A DNA stretch of 19,765 nucleotides from positions 1 to 19,765 of the forward strand of contig JAOXYB010013789.1 of NCBI GenBank assembly GCA_028565635.1, written 5' to 3'. The position numbers were made by a program, and so were the translations under genes. Source of the DNA: Phoronis ovalis (taxonomy: Eukaryota > Phoronida > Phoronidae). The notes under the pieces were generated by a model, which was given only the letters and a program-made list of their open reading frames with translations, was not told the DNA's origin and did no database searches. Positions 17,406 to 19,765 of this stretch are shown here, piece after piece; position 1 is the first letter of the stretch, and each line of letters begins with the position of its first letter.

Positions 17406-18923
17406 ATGTTTCTGATGACTTTTGAAGGATATTCAGGAGCTTTGGGCGAAAAAATTGCTCTAATATCATTGTCTCTCATATTTATGATTCTGGCAGAAGT
17501 TGGAAATGGTCTGATTATAGGAGCTATTGCTAAAGTAAAATATCTTCGTAATACTCCAAACTATTTTATTTTGTCCATTAGTGTCTCGAACATTATAGTA
17601 GGACTATCGCAGCTTTGCGTGCCATTCAATTATTATCCAGTGAAAACTTCACGGACTGATACAGGGATAGCGCAATGTCTTGGGTGTGAATACATCACGT
17701 TCCTCTCAGACATGTCGCAAATTTGCTGTACCTTAACGATTGCAATAAATCGACTTTGGATGTCTTATAACCCCAATCGGCCATATCTAACAAGCAAACA
17801 GGCTGGTGGTATAATAACTGTTGGATGGTTTATAGTGGTCACTTACACTATGCGCATCTTTTTGGTAACTGAAGTAATAGAAGAGCACATTTATGATGAA
17901 TATGGCAATAAAACAGGAAATATTACTTTAATATGTGGTATCCATGCCGACAAGCGTCGAATCAACAATTACTTCATTGTATTAGAATTTATTGTGATAT
18001 ACATCATACCTTTGTGCTTCACATCAATTTCTTATTCTGTAACAGTACGGCAGCTGAGTAAAATTGGACCTGTTGTAAACGATTCAGAATTTATCACATC
18101 CCAAAACCTGAAGCTGGGATCAACATCAGATACTATAAATGTACATGTAAATAAAAGCAGCCAAGATGAGGTGAAATTTTGTACAACAGTAAGTGATGGC
18201 AAACATTTCTCAACATCTGATGCAATAGCCGGAAACTTAGATATACAGTTTTCAACCGACAGGGCAAATGAAAAGACATCTCCTTGTCCCACGACTATGA
18301 GGACTATATTCGAAAATAAGAAATGGAAAATAAATATAGTTATGTTAGTATCTCTACTGATGCTCTTGACAGTATGTAGAATGCCATCTGCAATTATTCA
18401 CATGTACGTTAACATAAACTATGAATCTGGTATCTATGCACAAGTGACTACAGCAAAGCAAGTTGCACTTTTATTGTCTTCTCTTAACGCATGGACGGAC
18501 TGCTTTTTAATGTATTTCTTTAATGAAGAAATCCGCAATGGTATAAAAACTGTATGCGGATGCCGTGTGCAAAATAGCATGTTAAGTTTTGATAGTGAAA
18601 CGCTTGCAGCTGTTGGTGACGAGACTACTTCAGAGTTTCCTTCTAAGATTATTAGGGTAGATGGTCTTGCGCCGGAAGCACCTGAGAAAAAGCTTCGGCG
18701 AATCACAGTGTCGACTATGGAAAATATTCATGCAGACTCCAATGCTCAAAATAAGCCAATAAAGAAATTATCTGGGCTAATACAAAGCGCAAGTACAAGT
18801 ACTGACGCTCACTCAAGTTATAACAGCTCAAGTGAAACCCTCGGTGAAATCCCATTGTTTATGAAGAAACGTTTGGCCGCCAGACGTGTAACGTACGATG
18901 GTATTATGGTAATCTTTCGGTAA
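17406..18923 (+). CDS. Class A (rhodopsin-like) GPCR 2, intronless paralogue of GPCR 1
   Basis: A seven-transmembrane receptor for an unknown ligand. The open frame starts at 17340 (527 codons), but its first codons lie in the inverted repeat and match nothing in GPCR 1. ATG 17406 or 17415 puts 12 or 9 residues before the shared LGEKI, close to the 15 of GPCR 1, so I use 17406 (505 residues). In 17340-based numbering: N56 (1.50), C113 (3.25) with C199, R138 (3.50), W163 (4.50), P224 (5.50) and P349 (6.50). The same switch changes occur: N84 for D2.50, NRL for DRY, CRMP for CWxP, DCFLM for NPxxY with D387 at 7.49. Sequons NKT and NIT lie in loop 2. Intracellular loop 3 is about 90 residues, and the Ser/Thr-rich tail is about 125. 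The tail ends VTYDGIMVIFR, echoing the end of GPCR 1. Confidence 0.92.
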   Translation: MFLMTFEGYSGALGEKIALISLSLIFMILAEVGNGLIIGAIAKVKYLRNTPNYFILSISVSNIIVGLSQLCVPFNYYPVKTSRTDTGIAQCLGCEYITFLSDMSQICCTLTIAINRLWMSYNPNRPYLTSKQAGGIITVGWFIVVTYTMRIFLVTEVIEEHIYDEYGNKTGNITLICGIHADKRRINNYFIVLEFIVIYIIPLCFTSISYSVTVRQLSKIGPVVNDSEFITSQNLKLGSTSDTINVHVNKSSQDEVKFCTTVSDGKHFSTSDAIAGNLDIQFSTDRANEKTSPCPTTMRTIFENKKWKINIVMLVSLLMLLTVCRMPSAIIHMYVNINYESGIYAQVTTAKQVALLLSSLNAWTDCFLMYFFNEEIRNGIKTVCGCRVQNSMLSFDSETLAAVGDETTSEFPSKIIRVDGLAPEAPEKKLRRITVSTMENIHADSNAQNKPIKKLSGLIQSASTSTDAHSSYNSSSETLGEIPLFMKKRLAARRVTYDGIMVIFR

Positions 18924-19192
18924 TAGTTTTGTTCCTGATATAGTGATTTTAAGTATATAAATTGTGTTTATATATGTATGTCGAGTAAGCCAAAGTTAGA
19001 TAGAGCATACACGAACCATTCTGCAATCAAAGCATCAAATAAGACGTCTTTACTTATCATTTTTACGTAATCTGCTGAAGACAGTTTCTTACGTCACATT
19101 TACAATTTAATGCAGACGTTTTTATGACTTCCTTGTAATTGAAATGATTAACAAACAGTATATACAAAACGTTACAAAAAACATATTTCACA
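18924..19192. other. Spacer between GPCR 2 and the broken third receptor
   Basis: AT-rich, with no gene. A TTACGTCA element (a CRE-like sequence) lies at 19089-19096, about 100 bases before the receptor-like sequence begins. Confidence 0.6.
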
Positions 19193-19765
19193 GGCTAGGA
19201 AAAATAATGTCGCCAGATACCGTAATCGAAATGTACTCTTTTGTACTCTTGTGATTTTGTTTTCCATAGCAGGGGGTAATGTATTGATAATTACAGCTGT
19301 TGCACTACTGAAACGACTACAAACATGAACAGTTACCAACCTTTTCGTTTCATCATTAAATGTCTCTAATATATGCATTACTGTATTTGTACAAAGAGCG
19401 AATTATATATATTTAACTGTACGATTTATTTTTACCTATACGTACAGGTATATTGCGTACTCTGTGAGTATTTTTGGATAAACGGCAAGGATAATTTATT
19501 TATGACTTTAATCATAGCTTGCAAACGATTATATACATATTTATTTCTCCATGACATCCGATGTCAACAAAAAGAAACGCATTTATCAAAATATACATGA
19601 TAAGTGTCATGTATGCAGTTCGCATGCCTTTTTTGGTTAGAATTTTCCAGCAAGCTACCAAGGACGAAAATATATTTACGATTAGCGGTTCCGTAACCCT
19701 GCAAGCATCGATCGATGTTCTATTTGAAACGCATGCGCATTAATTGTCTTCTCCGATAACTTCCA
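19193..19765 (+). pseudogene. Third tandem class A GPCR, broken and truncated by the window edge
   Basis: Receptor similarity runs through three frames. TM1 and TM2 (GGNVLIITAVALLKRLQT, stop, then NLFVSSLNVSNICITVF) are in the frame of 19209, interrupted by TGA at 19326-19328. TM3 (VLCEYF, then FMTLIIACKRLYTYL, with KRL at the DRY position) is in another frame from about 19448. TM4 (KIYMISVMYAVRMPFLVRIF) is in the third frame from about 19561. The loop 2 cysteine seems replaced by serine (ISG at 19681-19689), and a stop falls at 19741-19743. One nonsense codon and two frame changes in so short a span fit a decayed paralogue of GPCR 1 and 2. Sequencing error could explain one lesion but hardly all. 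TM5 to TM7 are not visible. Confidence 0.8.

Noticed and set aside
18032-18706. Minus-strand open frames opposite GPCR 2
   Set aside because: Antisense shadows of the receptor coding sequence.
1-19765. CRISPR array, bacterial operon or phage genes
   Set aside because: All recognisable genes are spliced or intronless animal genes; the repeats are few and lack regular spacers.

Overview
The window is nuclear DNA from an animal. It is AT-rich, its genes are cut by short GT-AG introns (about 130 to 1,300 bases), and both multi-exon genes belong to animal families. Small palindromic elements and a decayed LINE-type reverse transcriptase sit in the introns. The sequence does not fix the phylum; I lean towards a marine or early-branching invertebrate, as inference only.

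Layout. Bases 341-2884 (+) hold the last five exons of an ABHD13-type serine hydrolase. Its N-terminal membrane-anchor exon lies to the left of the window. Tail-to-tail with it, 14706-3662 (-), are 20 exons of a villin: gelsolin repeats 2 to 6 plus a complete villin headpiece, 705 residues in all. The exons for most of gelsolin repeat 1 are not recognisable in the window. From 15387 onward comes a tandem series of class A GPCR paralogues on the + strand. Two are intact and intronless (443 and about 505 residues). A third, from about 19193 to the right edge, is broken by a stop and two frame changes.

The most interesting part is the GPCR cluster. Both intact receptors keep the class A frame (N1.50, C3.25 with an ECL2 cysteine, R3.50, W4.50, P5.50, P6.50). 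They share a set of changed switch residues: D2.50 to N, N7.49 to D (the reciprocal swap known from mammalian GnRH receptor), DRY to RRL or NRL, CWxP to CKLP or CRMP, and NPxxY to DCFFI or DCFLM. They also share a C-terminal TYDG tail motif. A perfect 55-base inverted repeat straddles the 5' end of the second receptor.

The ABHD13 and villin genes are unrelated housekeeping or cytoskeletal neighbours. The GPCRs form a local duplication array and may lie inside a large 5' intron of the villin gene.
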